A stretch of DNA of 64,000 bases from Algoriphagus sp. AK58 (GCF_014324365.1 NZ_QEIG01000013.1:1-64000); one strand, 5' to 3'. Positions 24,860 through 33,900 are shown, counted from the stretch's first letter. The notes: generated by a model from the sequence alone, not told the origin. A program made the numbers and translations.

Positions 24860-25788
24860 TCCTCATAATTACACATAAGGAAGACTACACAGCTGACTTT
24901 TTAATTGAAAAGCTCAATAGAAAGAAAATTGAGTACTACAGATTAAATTGTGAAGACATTTTTTCTACACTATACTCCATAAATCCTCTTTCAAGCAATC
25001 CCTTGAATATTGTTGGGAATTCGAAATTTGATTCAGTGTGGTTCAGACGATTTAAGCTTCCTGCATTTGACGAGATCAACTCACAAGAACGATTATACTT
25101 ACTTAAAGATTTTGAAACACTATTCAGTAATATTTTTGAAATTCTTTCTCCTAAAGTTTGGATTAGTAAACCAGAAAAAATTTATAGGGCAGAAAACAAA
25201 TTACTTCAATTAACTGAAGCTCGAAATACCGGGTTTCATATTCCTGAGACACTAGTCACCAACAATCATCTCGAATTTCTAAATTTTTACAACAATCACG
25301 AAAAAAAGCTAATAATAAAGCCAATACGTCAAGGCAGAATAGAAATGACCGATGGATTTAAAAACATTTTCACAAATATTATCCAACCCGAAATAATTGA
25401 AAATATTCATGATTTTGACCTAACCCCGTGCATATTCCAAAAGCAAATCAAAAAACAGTATGAATTAAGAATTACAGTAGTAAAAAATAAACTATTTACG
25501 GTAAAAATAGACTCTCAGTCTAATCAAAACACTTCAATTGACTGGAGAAAAGAAAAGGTTCCGCTAATCCCGTTTACACTACCAACTGAAATAGGACTAA
25601 AATGTATCGAGCTTGTTGAAAAATTAGGACTTTCGTTTGGTGCTATTGATATGATTTACGATATAGATGGCAGATACGTCTTTTTAGAAGTTAATCCAAA
25701 CGGTCAATGGGCTTGGATTGAATTGGAAACTGGTTTACCAATTTCAGACGCCATAATTTCACTTCTTTCTGGTAATGAAAATGATTAA
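24856..25788 (+). CDS. MvdD-type ATP-grasp ligase for the graspetide
   Basis: A 310-residue ATP-grasp enzyme of the microviridin-maturase type, expected to use ATP to link Asp/Glu side chains to Thr/Ser (ester) or Lys (amide) in the upstream precursor. The N-terminal domain (MILIITHKEDYTADF ... SVWFRRFKLP) matches the substrate-binding fold. The central part has KLIIKPIRQG. The C-terminal metal-ATP site is FGAIDMIYDIDGRYVFLEVNPNGQWAWIE (about 263-292; key residues Asp, Glu and Asn). Full length. The start codon overlaps the precursor stop (ATGA). It is AT-rich compared with hsdM. Confidence 0.93.
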   Translation: MILIITHKEDYTADFLIEKLNRKKIEYYRLNCEDIFSTLYSINPLSSNPLNIVGNSKFDSVWFRRFKLPAFDEINSQERLYLLKDFETLFSNIFEILSPKVWISKPEKIYRAENKLLQLTEARNTGFHIPETLVTNNHLEFLNFYNNHEKKLIIKPIRQGRIEMTDGFKNIFTNIIQPEIIENIHDFDLTPCIFQKQIKKQYELRITVVKNKLFTVKIDSQSNQNTSIDWRKEKVPLIPFTLPTEIGLKCIELVEKLGLSFGAIDMIYDIDGRYVFLEVNPNGQWAWIELETGLPISDAIISLLSGNEND

Positions 25789-26458
25789 AGACTATTTAAA
25801 GTATATAGGGTTTTGGAAAGTGCCTCAGGAATCTCCTCCAACTAAAGAGGAGTTCAAAAAGGAGAAAAAAATATCAATTGCTGAAAGGAAACTGGCGTAT
25901 CTTAAGGAAATGGAGGCCAATCACATTGAGAGAAGAAATACAATTGAAACAAAAAATTCACAACTGATTGGACAAGCCAGTATTGTATCATCAGTTTTTT
26001 TCTTATTCATATCTCTACTTATAGACAGTTTCTCAGAAGTAAACTTGCTGGGTAGGATTATTCTATCTGTCATTTTCCTCGTAGTACTGATACACTATTT
26101 ATATGCTGTGATTCAAGCTACAAAGACCCTTGAAATAAACAGATATCAGTACCCAAACAGAAGCACTTCTACAATATCAAACAATAAAAAAGAAATAGAT
26201 TTCATCAATGAAGAAATTCAGGACCTAATATATATTGTAAATAAATCATCAGAACTCGACAACCAAAAAGGAGACAATTTACTATTTGCAGCAAGATGCT
26301 TTCAGATAGCAAATATCGGATTTGGAATTTTGACGATCAGTATAATTATTATGACGTTTTTCATTCCGAATTCCTCAAAACAATCCAACGAAAACCCAAA
26401 AGTGGATGATCAAGTTTGTACCACAACCACTAAACAAAAAGCACTGGATCCTTCCTAA
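25775..26458 (+). CDS. Three-helix membrane protein of the graspetide cassette
   Basis: A 227-residue protein I do not recognise. A long charged N-terminal region (about 1-70, with Lys/Glu-rich helix and ERRNTIETKNSQLIG) precedes two membrane helices (about 73-90 and 92-114), a hydrophilic loop, and a third helix (about 178-200); the tail is Ser/Thr/Lys-rich. The layout recalls bacterial membrane effectors or immunity proteins with cytosolic sensing parts, but no family is certain. It overlaps the ligase by 14 bases, so it is in the same operon. Roles to consider: immunity, export helper, or toxin. No ABC exporter or peptidase is nearby. Confidence 0.7.
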   Translation: MKMIKDYLKYIGFWKVPQESPPTKEEFKKEKKISIAERKLAYLKEMEANHIERRNTIETKNSQLIGQASIVSSVFFLFISLLIDSFSEVNLLGRIILSVIFLVVLIHYLYAVIQATKTLEINRYQYPNRSTSTISNNKKEIDFINEEIQDLIYIVNKSSELDNQKGDNLLFAARCFQIANIGFGILTISIIIMTFFIPNSSKQSNENPKVDDQVCTTTTKQKALDPS

Positions 26459-26574
26459 TAGCGAATGCAAAATGGTGCTAAAGGAAAGCCTAAATCAAAA
26501 GTGTCCCTCTCGAAAACAATCCGGGTAGAGGGGTTTAATCTGCTCTAGATTTCCCACCGTCTAGCGATCATAAA

Positions 26575-26594
26575 AAAAGCCCTTTCGGGCTTTT
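26575..26594. terminator. Bidirectional intrinsic terminator
   Basis: Stem AAAAGCCC/GGGCTTTT with loop TTTC, with A-runs before and T-runs after, between the convergent ends of the graspetide membrane gene (plus) and the 73-residue gene (minus). It would stop transcripts from both sides. Confidence 0.8.
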
Positions 26595-26595
26595 C

Positions 26596-26817
26596 TCAGG
26601 ACCCTTCCGAATCTGGGTCTTTGACGGAAACATAAACCGTGTGGGTTTTGCCGTACTGATCAGGTTCTTTTAGCTTGGCCACATTGAACTTGACGAAGGT
26701 TTCTCCTTCATATTCGAAGGTGTGGTTTTGAAGCTCTGCCATATTCAGGCTCACTTCCACAATGTTCCTATTTTCAACTTGCTTTCCTTTACCGATGTAC
26801 TTTTTTGAGAATGCCAT
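26596..26817 (-). CDS. Small conserved-looking ICE protein, unknown function
   Basis: A 73-residue protein with a beta-rich pattern (EVSLNMAELQNHTFEYEGETFVKFNVAKLKEP) and a GKTHTVYVSV stretch near the end. No signal peptide, helix-turn-helix or membrane segment. It looks like a small folded beta protein, possibly nucleic-acid binding, but this is a guess. It lies at the cargo end of the tra operon, ends at the bidirectional terminator and starts 74 bases from repeat copy 2. Confidence 0.65.
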   Translation of the reverse strand: MAFSKKYIGKGKQVENRNIVEVSLNMAELQNHTFEYEGETFVKFNVAKLKEPDQYGKTHTVYVSVKDPDSEGS

Positions 26818-26890
26818 AGTATTTTGGTTTTAGTTAAAATTTATGCAGGTCATTTAGGATGGCCGGGAAAGTGAGAAAAAATTAGAATTT

Positions 26891-26927
26891 AAAAACTGGG
26901 AGGCAGTCCGTTGGAGACCCTGTTTTT
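26891..26927. repeat. 37-bp near-palindrome, copy 2
   Basis: Same as the element at 2538-2574 except one base in the central loop (GTT instead of GTA), so the pairing of the stem is kept. It lies between a lipoprotein gene (27067-27561) and the 73-residue gene, both on the minus strand. Confidence 0.85.
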
Positions 26928-27066
26928 AGCAAATTCTGCTGTAAGCCTCAATTTTTTGAAACTAACAGGCCTTCCGACCTTTGTGCATACAATTGAATAA
27001 AACCGGAATGGGGCATGTAAATACTTCGAGGATAAGGCAAGATGAAAAAGACGCAATTAGCCACAA

Positions 27067-27561
27067 TCAATTAAGAGTAATCCCTTCTGCAAGTGGTACA
27101 GAAACCTCTCCGGGACGCATAGCCTCATATTCAAATTGTCGATAGACCTCACCATCAGCCAAAACATTGACGGTCGCCGAAAGTGGCAGGAAAGAATTAT
27201 CGGCTTCACCTCCCAAGTGAACGGCATTGAAAACTAAGCCTAAGCTATGGATCGGGGCTGAGGAAGTAGCCAAAATAGTCGGGACTTCAGGCTCAAAAGA
27301 AAGCGTGTAGGTATTGCCTTGTTCGATCACTTGAGTCCAGTTGAGTTCGGTCGGCTGATCCAACACCGGAGCGACAAAAGTGGATGTTCCGCTTAACATG
27401 CTGTGAACCGAAAATGTCACCAAATAGTCCTCGTAATTACCACCCATCTCAATTTCGATGGTGACGTTTTTCTCCACCAATTTGGGCTCCTCATCCTCAG
27501 AGGAACAGCTAAAAGAAAAAACAGCTACAGCTATGACTAACAGGTATTTTAAATTTCTCAT
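27067..27561 (-). CDS. Lipoprotein with beta-sandwich-like body, unknown function
   Basis: A 164-residue lipoprotein: signal peptide MRNLKYLLVIAVAVFSFSC with the lipid-carrying Cys at 19, followed by an acidic SSEDEE linker that in Bacteroidota favours export to the cell surface. The rest is beta-rich (VTIEIEMGGNYEDYLVTFSVHS). No known domain recognised. It is the last lipoprotein of the tra operon region and could be a surface-exclusion or mating factor, but nothing in the sequence proves this. Confidence 0.7.
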   Translation of the reverse strand: MRNLKYLLVIAVAVFSFSCSSEDEEPKLVEKNVTIEIEMGGNYEDYLVTFSVHSMLSGTSTFVAPVLDQPTELNWTQVIEQGNTYTLSFEPEVPTILATSSAPIHSLGLVFNAVHLGGEADNSFLPLSATVNVLADGEVYRQFEYEAMRPGEVSVPLAEGITLN

Positions 27562-27647
27562 GGTATAAAATGGTTTAGTTTAAAGATTAGGGATTTATAA
27601 ATTCAAAAGATCATTAATCAAAAAGGGTTTGAGTTTGGATGGACCTC

Positions 27648-28769
27648 TCACCTACCCATTTCCTGAGTCTGAATAGGTAAAACGTTCAATTTCTTGAAAT
27701 CCATGTCATAAAACTGGATTTTCTTAAACTGAGGATCGGCCTCAATCAATACCGGCTGCCCAGTTTCCAAAGTAGCCATTTGGGTATTTCCCCGGCCTAA
27801 ACTGGAAATAAGCACTTCCTTTTCCTGAGCATTTACCAGCTCTTTGATGGGGAATCCGCCCAGTTCAGATTCCAGATTGAAGCCATAATTCTGGTAGAAT
27901 TTTTTGAAGGCATAATTTCCATCCTCGGTCTTTTGGTCAAAATCCAGCTTGATCCAAATGTTCTCATTTCTCTTTGGGGCTTCTACCGACACTTCACTGC
28001 CTTCCCGATTAAACTCAAAAATTGTAAGCGATTTGGATTCATGCAGAATTTTGAAGCCTTTGATATCCTGCTCAAGATTGGGATTTTTTAGAATGGCATC
28101 TTTGGCATCCAAAGCCAAGCTTAGGTTGTCATACAGATTATGACTGGCTTCGTGCTGATTGGTTGATCTATCAAAGTAGGAATAGGACATATATACGTTG
28201 CCTTCAGGCATAGAGGAAAAATCCTTGCCGGTTGCCCCATCATAGGATCTCAACAGGTAGCCCTTTGCATAGAGGTCGTATGAACCGTGGACATTGATCT
28301 TATTCTTTACATTCTCGGCGATGATCTTGGAAGCCTCTTCTGTACTGGATACAAGTACTTCCTGTCTCCTTATTCCCCCATCGTCAATAAAGCTCAAAGT
28401 AAACTTGTCGGTCAGGATGGCCTTCTTCAAAACAGAAGCTCCTCTGAGCAAATTATAAGCTTCCTTTGCCGTCACGTCATTTCCCTTGCCATACGAAAAA
28501 GTGTTCTGGATCTGATCGTTAAGGTTGACTTTTACGCTATCCAAAAAATAATGGTAGGGCTTCGAAGATCTAGAGAAATTCAGTTCATAATTAACCTTGT
28601 CCTTCCCCAGGATGCCATCTTTTTGCCTGGCATTAAAATCGGCTGAAACTCCGATTTTAAAGAACTCCTGTCGCTCAGAAACTTTAGCTTCCAAGGCGGC
28701 ATTTAACGAAGTGCCAAAGCCAAGGAATTTCAGGTTCTTTTTGAGGAATTCAAGATTATTATTCTCCAT
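27648..28769 (-). CDS. ICE-associated protein, unknown function
   Basis: A 373-residue soluble protein without signal peptide or membrane helix. It contains two mixed alpha/beta parts: residues about 15-75 (GFGTSLNAALEAKVSERQEFFKIGVSADF) and 200-300, plus a C-terminal TGQPVLIEADPQFKKIQFYDMDFKKL that is similar in style to the DUF3945-type pieces of neighbouring ICE proteins. It appears to be a conserved cargo or maintenance protein of this ICE family. Function unknown. It lies 38 bases downstream of the 221-residue gene. Confidence 0.6.
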   Translation of the reverse strand: MENNNLEFLKKNLKFLGFGTSLNAALEAKVSERQEFFKIGVSADFNARQKDGILGKDKVNYELNFSRSSKPYHYFLDSVKVNLNDQIQNTFSYGKGNDVTAKEAYNLLRGASVLKKAILTDKFTLSFIDDGGIRRQEVLVSSTEEASKIIAENVKNKINVHGSYDLYAKGYLLRSYDGATGKDFSSMPEGNVYMSYSYFDRSTNQHEASHNLYDNLSLALDAKDAILKNPNLEQDIKGFKILHESKSLTIFEFNREGSEVSVEAPKRNENIWIKLDFDQKTEDGNYAFKKFYQNYGFNLESELGGFPIKELVNAQEKEVLISSLGRGNTQMATLETGQPVLIEADPQFKKIQFYDMDFKKLNVLPIQTQEMGR

Positions 28770-28808
28770 AATTTTGAGTGGCCAGCGTTTAAATATAGCA
28801 AAACCGTA

Positions 28809-29474
28809 TTAATTGAAATTTTCCCAACTCATCTGATTAAGCTGATAAAAGGACTCTACTCCCTTTTGCTTAGGTTTAAAAGTTCGGATAGTTTGCTTCA
28901 CCCCAAGGGAGATGCAATAGGTTCGCAGAGAAAGGGTGAATAAGGATTCGACCGAACGCTTTGCCTTTTTCGGATTTTCAACGTGAACCAAATCGCTGGA
29001 CAGGAAATATGCACAGTTATTCTCTTGAATTAGATCTTGAATTTTACAATCCATCACCCGACCCAAAATCGAAGCACTAAAAACCGTATTGATCTTGGCC
29101 TTTTTTGAAACCTTTTTGAATGCTTGGGTCAGCAAGCTCAAGTCAAACTCAGCCCCGATGATCAAAAAGCCTGCTTCATCAAAGGAGATTCTGCCTTTGA
29201 ATTGATTAGCAAAACAAATCAGGGAAGAATAGGAATCGGAGACAAAAATTGTCCGCGAATCTTCTGAAAGATTAAGAACAGAAATCCCTCTCGAAGCCTG
29301 TTTATTCCGGTAAAGGCTTAAGATTTCAGCATCCACTTTCTCGCCTTGCTCATCAAAGAAGTCAAAAATGATCTGGCCCTTTTGATCCTGATGGGCAAAC
29401 TTGGAAAACAGACTTTGGATAGCCTTATCCACTCCTTTGTAGCTCAAAATATCAAAGGTCTCGGTCAAAGCCAT
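28809..29474 (-). CDS. ICE-associated protein, possibly Toprim-related
   Basis: A 221-residue soluble protein. Strands and helices alternate (TIFVSDSYSSLICFANQF, FDEAGFLIIGAEFDLSLL, INTVFSASILGRVMDCKI), a pattern like Toprim or DUF3991-type folds in transfer-associated primases, but the expected acidic catalytic residues are not clear. The start overlaps the end of the DUF3945 gene by 23 bases, which suggests translational coupling. Role in DNA processing is only inferred. Confidence 0.55.
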   Translation of the reverse strand: MALTETFDILSYKGVDKAIQSLFSKFAHQDQKGQIIFDFFDEQGEKVDAEILSLYRNKQASRGISVLNLSEDSRTIFVSDSYSSLICFANQFKGRISFDEAGFLIIGAEFDLSLLTQAFKKVSKKAKINTVFSASILGRVMDCKIQDLIQENNCAYFLSSDLVHVENPKKAKRSVESLFTLSLRTYCISLGVKQTIRTFKPKQKGVESFYQLNQMSWENFN

Positions 29475-30378
29475 TGTCTTGTTCGGAGCGTTTTCTTGGG
29501 TTCTTTCCTTCTTCCGTATCGATGCTGTTTAGCCGCTTGATGTCATTGATATCAAAGTCGTCCCTAACCGATTTTGGGAGTGAGGAATCAGCTGAAATTT
29601 TGGAATATTCCTCCTTGATGTTGTTCAAATCACGAATTGCATCTCTGTCTTTTGGGTTTCTAGCGATTCGGCGCTCTACTTGTTTTTGAACCTCCTTGAT
29701 GGCTTGAAGGTATCCTTCGCTATACGCTTTTTCCTCCTGGCCTTCCTTTCCGAGCAATTTCTGAACACTGGTGATCAATAAGTAGGACAAGCCTCCATCC
29801 AGCAAAACCGAAAGGACTAAGCCGGATTTATTTGATCTGAGGCCTTTTGGAGCAGATGGCGAAAGTTGAAATGCTGTTCCATCTGCCAACAGTACCGTTT
29901 CCCCTTCCTTGTATTTCTTCTTTTGCTGTGGATCGAGTTCTTGCCCATTGACGGATTGAGGAGCTTTGATGTCTCGTGGGTTGTAGGAGAGAAATTGTTT
30001 GGTTCGCTGATCGTACTCGATGATTTCGGTCTGAATGTTCCCTTCTTTGTCCACATAGTTTTTCTTGATGTTGGCCAATTCCTTTCGGACAAGCTGATTC
30101 CGCTCAGCTTCATTCAAATCTGGATGTAGATTCGGTTCCCTATAAACCGGATCAATCCTCAAGGCGGGATTCCCATCTTCTCCCCTAACTATCGAGAGTC
30201 TAGCCGGTAATTTATCGATGTAAATATCCTTCCCTTTCAGGTCGGTTAATTCCACGATATCGGTCATTCCGCCATTTTTCAGGGCATTGACTTCTTTCTC
30301 TGGGATGGTAAATTTTCCGTTTTTGAATACTCCAAAAATCTCCAAATCCTTCATCGGTAATCCATTTTGGCTTTTCAT
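29452..30378 (-). CDS. DUF3945/DUF4099-like ICE protein
   Basis: A 308-residue protein. Residues about 15-100 have the DUF4099-like start (EIFGVFKNGKFTIPEKEVNALKNGGMTDIVEL). Residues 150-190 have KYKEGETVLLADGTAFQLSPS followed by KGLRSNKSG, typical of DUF3945 proteins, which occur with relaxases and topoisomerases in Bacteroidota elements. A hydrophobic stretch (LVLSVLLDGGLSYLLITSVQ) near 187-206 could be a single membrane helix, followed by a charged coiled-coil tail. It may be a scaffold in the mating or DNA-processing machinery. It follows the M23 peptidase gene by 10 bases. Confidence 0.7.
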   Translation of the reverse strand: MKSQNGLPMKDLEIFGVFKNGKFTIPEKEVNALKNGGMTDIVELTDLKGKDIYIDKLPARLSIVRGEDGNPALRIDPVYREPNLHPDLNEAERNQLVRKELANIKKNYVDKEGNIQTEIIEYDQRTKQFLSYNPRDIKAPQSVNGQELDPQQKKKYKEGETVLLADGTAFQLSPSAPKGLRSNKSGLVLSVLLDGGLSYLLITSVQKLLGKEGQEEKAYSEGYLQAIKEVQKQVERRIARNPKDRDAIRDLNNIKEEYSKISADSSLPKSVRDDFDINDIKRLNSIDTEEGKNPRKRSEQDNGFDRDL

Positions 30379-30388
30379 ATTGCTTGCT

Positions 30389-31021
30389 TTATGGTTTTGT
30401 TAAATAAGTGATTGCCTCATCTTTGGTCGATAGTCTTGAGATCAATTGAATGAATAAGACTGGATTGACATATTCCTTTCCCTTTTTGATGCTCAGGTGC
30501 AGATGATCGCCGGTAGCTCTTCCCGTACTTCCGGAAATCCCCAAGATGGTGCCCGGTAAGACGCGCTCGCCCTTTGCTACGAGAGACTGAGAAAGGTGAC
30601 CGTAGATCGATTCATAATTGCCGTGTTGAACCTTGACAAAAATTCCCAAAAGAGGATCATTGCCCACCGACACAACCATTCCATGGAGCATGGAAAGCAC
30701 CCTTGAACGATTGGTTTTTAGATCGATTCCCCGATGAAATTTCGCTTCTCCGGAAAATGGATCGGAGCGGTAGCCAAACTCCGAAGTCAGTGAAAAATCC
30801 TCCAAGGGAAGTGAAGCGAGGACAAGTTCTTCCTTCTTTTCTATCGTTAGGTCTGGTTGGGACAAAGGCTGAATTTCGAATCTCTTCGCGTCTTGCCTGT
30901 TTTCAGCGGAATTGATCACGTTCACCGAGGCCAATTCCTTTCGGTATTCAATGGAATTGAACTGTGGAAATGCCTGGTGAGCGACAAAAAGAAGAGATAT
31001 GATCGATAGGTTCCTTAGCAT
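30389..31021 (-). CDS. M23-type peptidoglycan endopeptidase
   Basis: A 210-residue secreted protein: signal peptide MLRNLSIISLLFVAHQAFPQ, then a linker and an M23 LysM-free metallopeptidase domain. Zinc ligands are visible as HRGID (His96, Asp100) and HLHLS (His175), with His142 (GHLS) as catalytic residue. It would open the cell wall locally so that the conjugation apparatus can cross it. Position next to the coupling protein gene, 12 bases away, agrees with a conjugation role. Confidence 0.9.
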   Translation of the reverse strand: MLRNLSIISLLFVAHQAFPQFNSIEYRKELASVNVINSAENRQDAKRFEIQPLSQPDLTIEKKEELVLASLPLEDFSLTSEFGYRSDPFSGEAKFHRGIDLKTNRSRVLSMLHGMVVSVGNDPLLGIFVKVQHGNYESIYGHLSQSLVAKGERVLPGTILGISGSTGRATGDHLHLSIKKGKEYVNPVLFIQLISRLSTKDEAITYLTKP

Positions 31022-31033
31022 GATTTCAATGAT

Positions 31034-33025
31034 TTAATCTATCACTGCCATTTCCCTGTGCTTTTCAATAATCTCAGTAACCTGACGGTGGATTTTCTCA
31101 AAGTGCTTGGTCAGGATCTCTTCTTTCTTGCCTTGGAAATCATAGAATTTCGGAGTAGTTCGATAGGAATTTTCCTCCTGCTTGATCTCTCTCATGTCCA
31201 AATTGACTCTACAATGAACATTGGAGGTTTTGTATTTCCCGTCAAACTGAGTCCCTTCCGTTGCAATAATTCCTGCAATCTCCCCGGTGTGCATGGACGC
31301 TATTTTTCCTGCAGGAATCAGTGGATCATATCGCTCACTATACGAAATCGAGGTTTTGTCCCGATCAATAGAAACACTCTGCCCCAGCTGCTTTCGCTTA
31401 CCAAACATCATTTCCAACCAAGACAGCGTATCCTTATGGCGAACTGAGCCACAAAGGACATTTCCGATCACCGAGGTCATAGTCGATGCTGTATCTTTTC
31501 CCTGAAGCTGGTTTAACTGGGGCAGTTCCTGTAAGCCAAGCAAAACCGCTACTTTATTACTCCGGGCAGTAGAAATCAGATTTTCGATTTTATGGATGTA
31601 AAAGGTCGGCGCCTCATCCGCTATCAAAGCGGTTGGCAAATTCCCTTTGGTATTGATCAATCGGGTCAGTCGATTGATGATCACCGAATAGCAGGTACCG
31701 GTGATACTCTGCGTTTCGGTACTGTTGGCAAGAACCAGAATAGATGGACTATTTGGATCCGAGATTTTAAGGTCGAAATCATCCCCGCTGAAGACCCAAG
31801 CTGTTTCTTTGGTATTCAGTCTGGAAAGAAAAATCTTCAGGGTACCGACCTGCCCTTCCAGCTGTTTGTAAACCTTCTTTTCAAAGGCACTTCGGAAGGG
31901 AGACACCATGGATCTGAGTTCGGGATATTTGGTCAGACAGTTAAAAATATCCTCGTAGTCCCTGTTGAGAAAATCCAGCACATGGGCGAATGTGGAATAT
32001 TTGCCTTCCTCATATCGAGAAACAAAAAATATACAGGCGGAGAGAAAGTTGATTGCCGATTGCTCGAAAAACTTATCTGCTCCTCCGGATGAATCGGACT
32101 TTTGAAGGGATTGAAAAATAGCTTCTGCGGTTTCCGAAGCATTGGCCACAGTCTTCAAATACCTTCTGTTGATCGGGTTGATCCTCCTGGAATATTCTAC
32201 CTCGTCCAGATTGATCACATGGAATTTGAAATTTGGATTTTTCTTTTTGTCCTGAGCTTTGAGATAGTGGAAATAGGCAATCTGAGCCAAGTCAGGAAAC
32301 TTAAAATCGTAGAGACACATGGTGAATCCCTTCCCAATCATCTGTCGAATAAAGGGATTGATCACCCCAAATGACTTTCCCGAACCTGGGGTTCCGATCA
32401 CGAAAGTCCCTCTGAAAGGATTGACCAAGTTGATCCAGCCTTTTCGGACTTTTCCCCTGAAATAGAACTTCATGGGGATGTTGACGGAATAGGGATTTTC
32501 GATTTTTTTGGTGTCTTGCATGAAGGATTCCCCTTCGATATTCCATTCATCTTTTCCGAGTCCCGATTTGATCAATTTCGACACATTGTCCAATGAGGTA
32601 TGGATCAAAACCGCCCCTAAAAATAAAGACAGGCTGTACCCGAGGTCTTGGATGGAAGTGAGGTCCAACACCAAAAATGAATCTTCCAGCGAGAAGAGAT
32701 AGATCGAACCAAAGAATAGCATCAACCCAATGGCCAAAGGAAAAATGATCTGATTTCTCGGGTTTAAATCCAGGTTCTTTCTGGCAACTGTACCAATGGC
32801 TGAAAGGCAAATCGCTATCAAAATGGCAACTTTTCCAAGAAGAACATTGCTGTAAATCTTCAGGTTTTGGAGCTTTTCGAAAAGGGGAGAAAGAAACCTT
32901 TCCATCCCATCCATGGCCAACAACTGTGGGGCATAGACAAACATCAGAATGTCCAAAAACACCATCAGGTAAACAATGAATTGAAAGGTCGCATGAAGGC
33001 TTTTTAATTCTCTTTTCTCATTCAT
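31034..33025 (-). CDS. Type IV coupling protein (VirD4/TraG type, Bacteroides MobC-like)
   Basis: A 663-residue inner-membrane ATPase that brings the relaxase-DNA complex to the secretion channel. Four hydrophobic segments are visible in the first 140 residues. The ATPase domain begins with GTPGSGKS at 211-218, has a Walker B region TALIADEAP near 470, and ends with a charged tail. Full length. In Bacteroidota elements this protein is often called MobC and sits with the relaxase genes; here it is at the other end of the tra operon, between traN and the peptidase, about 12 kb from the relaxase. Confidence 0.92.
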   Translation of the reverse strand: MNEKRELKSLHATFQFIVYLMVFLDILMFVYAPQLLAMDGMERFLSPLFEKLQNLKIYSNVLLGKVAILIAICLSAIGTVARKNLDLNPRNQIIFPLAIGLMLFFGSIYLFSLEDSFLVLDLTSIQDLGYSLSLFLGAVLIHTSLDNVSKLIKSGLGKDEWNIEGESFMQDTKKIENPYSVNIPMKFYFRGKVRKGWINLVNPFRGTFVIGTPGSGKSFGVINPFIRQMIGKGFTMCLYDFKFPDLAQIAYFHYLKAQDKKKNPNFKFHVINLDEVEYSRRINPINRRYLKTVANASETAEAIFQSLQKSDSSGGADKFFEQSAINFLSACIFFVSRYEEGKYSTFAHVLDFLNRDYEDIFNCLTKYPELRSMVSPFRSAFEKKVYKQLEGQVGTLKIFLSRLNTKETAWVFSGDDFDLKISDPNSPSILVLANSTETQSITGTCYSVIINRLTRLINTKGNLPTALIADEAPTFYIHKIENLISTARSNKVAVLLGLQELPQLNQLQGKDTASTMTSVIGNVLCGSVRHKDTLSWLEMMFGKRKQLGQSVSIDRDKTSISYSERYDPLIPAGKIASMHTGEIAGIIATEGTQFDGKYKTSNVHCRVNLDMREIKQEENSYRTTPKFYDFQGKKEEILTKHFEKIHRQVTEIIEKHREMAVID

Positions 33026-33057
33026 GGCAAAGGCTCAGTTGAAGGGAAAAATCATTT

Positions 33058-33894
33058 TTAAAGTGTGTCTGCCGCCAAAAGGTCCGCGTACTTGATCTCC
33101 AAGGAGAGCGTTCTTCCACTGATTTGGGATTCGGAAAGCTCGATGGTGAACACCTTGGAATTGGGGAAGGTGAACTTTTTGAACACGTAGATATTGCGGT
33201 ATTTCTTCTCAAAGCTCTCCGGAGTAAAAAGCTGGTATTCCGGCTCTATCTCAATGGACTGGACATTGGTTGCTTTGGTAATTCGCTTATCCTCGATCTT
33301 AAACCTCAACTGGTCCAGGTCAAATTTGAGATTGGTCTTGTTGATAAAGGAGATGTCCAAAAAGATGTAATCGTCCACCGTGTAGATACTGTTCACCTGA
33401 CCGGAAACCCCATACTGACTGCTTCTGGCGATGTTGTCCTTCTCCTTCCTTTTAAATGCCTCTATTGAAAAATACCGAAGCTCTTGGTCACTCATGGGAA
33501 TTTTACCGACCTCCAAGGGATTGGTATGGATAGGAAGAATTTCGATTTGAGTCTTCAGCTGTCGCTCATCATGGGCATACCATAAATCGTACTGTGCGAT
33601 GAATTTCTGCCCGATAATGGTAACCACTCCCAAAGACTTATTGTATCCATTGAGATTGGAAACACTGTCCCGTATTGCTTTTACCCGAAACACATTCTCC
33701 AATGGAATATCCCCGATCATATTATCGGTCGAGATATCCACATATTGAATGGGTTCGGGAGAAAGAAAGTGTAACGAGATTTCCTCGTCGATATAGATCT
33801 TGGGAAGTTGGCTTTTCAGCAGCGTTCCGTTTTGCTGGGCATAGCCCGAAATGGATATCGCCCAAAGGATTAAGGTTATAATCTTTTGTCTCAT
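33058..33894 (-). CDS. traN: Conjugative transposon protein TraN (DUF4138)
   Basis: A 278-residue secreted protein with a signal peptide (cut near SGYAQ, residue 19) and the TraN/DUF4138 pattern: a beta-rich start (IYIDEEISLHFLSPEPIQYVDIS), FIAQYDLWYAHD in the middle and LKFDLDQLRFKIEDKR later. TraN is the VirB9-like component that forms the outer-membrane core with TraM. It stands 7 bases after traM, in the usual order for Bacteroidota Tra operons. Confidence 0.9.
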   Translation of the reverse strand: MRQKIITLILWAISISGYAQQNGTLLKSQLPKIYIDEEISLHFLSPEPIQYVDISTDNMIGDIPLENVFRVKAIRDSVSNLNGYNKSLGVVTIIGQKFIAQYDLWYAHDERQLKTQIEILPIHTNPLEVGKIPMSDQELRYFSIEAFKRKEKDNIARSSQYGVSGQVNSIYTVDDYIFLDISFINKTNLKFDLDQLRFKIEDKRITKATNVQSIEIEPEYQLFTPESFEKKYRNIYVFKKFTFPNSKVFTIELSESQISGRTLSLEIKYADLLAADTL

Positions 33895-33900
33895 GGTAAG

